A model generated the notes under the pieces. That model was not told the origin of the DNA. It ran no database searches and saw nothing but the letters and a program-made list of their open reading frames with translations. Of a stretch of 14,929 nt of DNA, positions 14,151-14,929 are shown piece after piece. Position numbers and translations under genes: made by a program. This stretch comes from an uncultured Lachnospiraceae bacterium (GTDB taxonomy: Bacteria > Bacillota > Clostridia > Lachnospirales > Lachnospiraceae). Position 1 is the stretch's first letter. Every line of letters begins with the position of its first letter. The stretch spans positions 1-14,929 of the forward strand of contig CANQEC010000037.1 in the NCBI GenBank assembly GCA_947594335.1, read 5' to 3'.

Positions 14151-14929
14151 ATGAGTTTATTTAAATACCGTATCAGAACACTGATAAAGTACAGAAGCCT
14201 GATCTGGGAGCTGGTGCGCCGCGACCTGAGGCTTAAGTACAGAAGGAGCTTTTTCGGTTATGCATGGAGCGTTCTCAACCCTCTGCTGATCATGGTCGTT
14301 TTGACGGCGGTTTTCTCGCTGATGTTCAAGAAACAGATCGAGAATTACCCCGTGTATCTTCTGACGGGCCGTATGCTGCATGAGTTCCTGAAGAACAGCA
14401 CCACAAACGGAATGAAGTCGATCCCGAAAAACGCGTCCCTTCTGAAGAAGGTATATATACCCAAGTATATTTTTACGCTGTCGCAGATCACAAGCTGCAT
14501 GGTGGATTTTGTACTGTCGCTCGGCGCGCTGTTTATCGTTATGCTGGCGACAAGGGCTCCGTTCCCGCCGACAATGCTGCTGATGCCGGTTGTTATCATC
14601 CAGATGTATATTTTCTGCTGCGGGCTTGGATTTTTCCTTGCGCAGCTGTGTGTGTTTTTTAAAGATATCCAGTATATCTATCAGGCTGTGCTGACAGCGC
14701 TGTTTTATCTGACCCCGATCGTTTATCCGATCAGCAAGCTGAAAAAGCGGCCCAACCTTGTATTTTGTGTAACTCATCTGAATCCGCTGTACTATTATGT
14801 GGAGCAGTTCCGCGACGTTGTGTACCTCGGGAAACTTCCGTCAGCGTACTATTTTGTGGGCGGATGGGTTCTGGCATTCGGGATGCTGGTGATCGGCGTA
14901 TACTTTTTCCAGAAATATAAGGATAAATT
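14151..14929 (+). CDS. ABC-2 type polysaccharide/teichoic acid export permease (Wzm/TagG family), 3' end cut off
   Basis: Membrane subunit of an ABC exporter that moves lipid-linked glycopolymers (O-antigen, capsule or wall teichoic acid types) across the cytoplasmic membrane. 259 codons are visible and the frame is open at the window edge; the family is about 260-275 aa, so only the tail is missing. The N-terminal amphipathic stretch IWELVRRDLRLKYRRSFFGYAWSVLNP is typical of Wzm/TagG/KpsM permeases. Hydrophobic segments follow near 43-58, 116-136, 142-167, 178-197 and 233-252, with the family-like FLTPI-type motif FYLTPIVYPIS and LNPLYYYVEQFRDVV. The ATG is preceded by GGAGGAGG, about seven bases upstream. 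The ATPase partner (Wzt/TagH) would be expected just downstream, outside the window. The substrate cannot be inferred from the permease alone. Confidence 0.93.
   Translation, partial: MSLFKYRIRTLIKYRSLIWELVRRDLRLKYRRSFFGYAWSVLNPLLIMVVLTAVFSLMFKKQIENYPVYLLTGRMLHEFLKNSTTNGMKSIPKNASLLKKVYIPKYIFTLSQITSCMVDFVLSLGALFIVMLATRAPFPPTMLLMPVVIIQMYIFCCGLGFFLAQLCVFFKDIQYIYQAVLTALFYLTPIVYPISKLKKRPNLVFCVTHLNPLYYYVEQFRDVVYLGKLPSAYYFVGGWVLAFGMLVIGVYFFQKYKDK

Overview
The window looks like chromosome of a Gram-positive anaerobe of the Lachnospiraceae (Clostridium cluster XIVa) type. The reasons are the short bacterial/clostridial form of glucose-6-phosphate isomerase, LTA-synthase-type membrane enzymes, strong AGGAGG-type ribosome binding sites, a stand-alone corrinoid adenosyltransferase, and a TPR/AAA protein of a kind I associate with that family from memory. 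Coding density is high. I see no phage, IS, tRNA, rRNA or CRISPR sequence. All genes read on the + strand except cobO.

Layout: (1) 1-1221, the 3' part of pgi. (2) 1321-7042, a D-2-hydroxyacid (glycerate-type) dehydrogenase whose last codons overlap the start of an LTA-synthase-family gene, followed by a second, tandem copy of that gene. A perfect 18-bp-stem terminator lies only after the second copy. A remnant of the dehydrogenase 3' end precedes the second copy, and related ~92-nt sequences follow each copy, so the history of the duplication can be read in the DNA. (3) 7221-7760, cobO on the minus strand, convergent with the pair and with a possible structured leader. (4) 7990-9120, a membrane-anchored class-A-beta-lactamase-fold serine hydrolase with its own promoter. 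(5) 9272-12507, a probable two-gene unit with a good extended -10 promoter: a large TPR / acidic linker / AAA-like ATPase protein, then a cytidylate-kinase-like protein. (6) 12791-14014, peptidase T, after a 283-nt gap holding strong hairpins. (7) 14151-end, an ABC-2 (Wzm/TagG type) polysaccharide or teichoic-acid exporter permease, cut by the window edge.

Themes: several genes concern the cell envelope (two LTA-synthase-family enzymes, the extracytoplasmic serine hydrolase, the glycopolymer exporter). The rest are central metabolism (pgi, dehydrogenase), cofactor salvage (cobO) and tripeptide use (pepT). The two best places to look for undescribed biology are the duplicated LTA-synthase locus and the TPR/AAA plus cytidylate-kinase-like pair. 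All functions are read from motifs without database searches.
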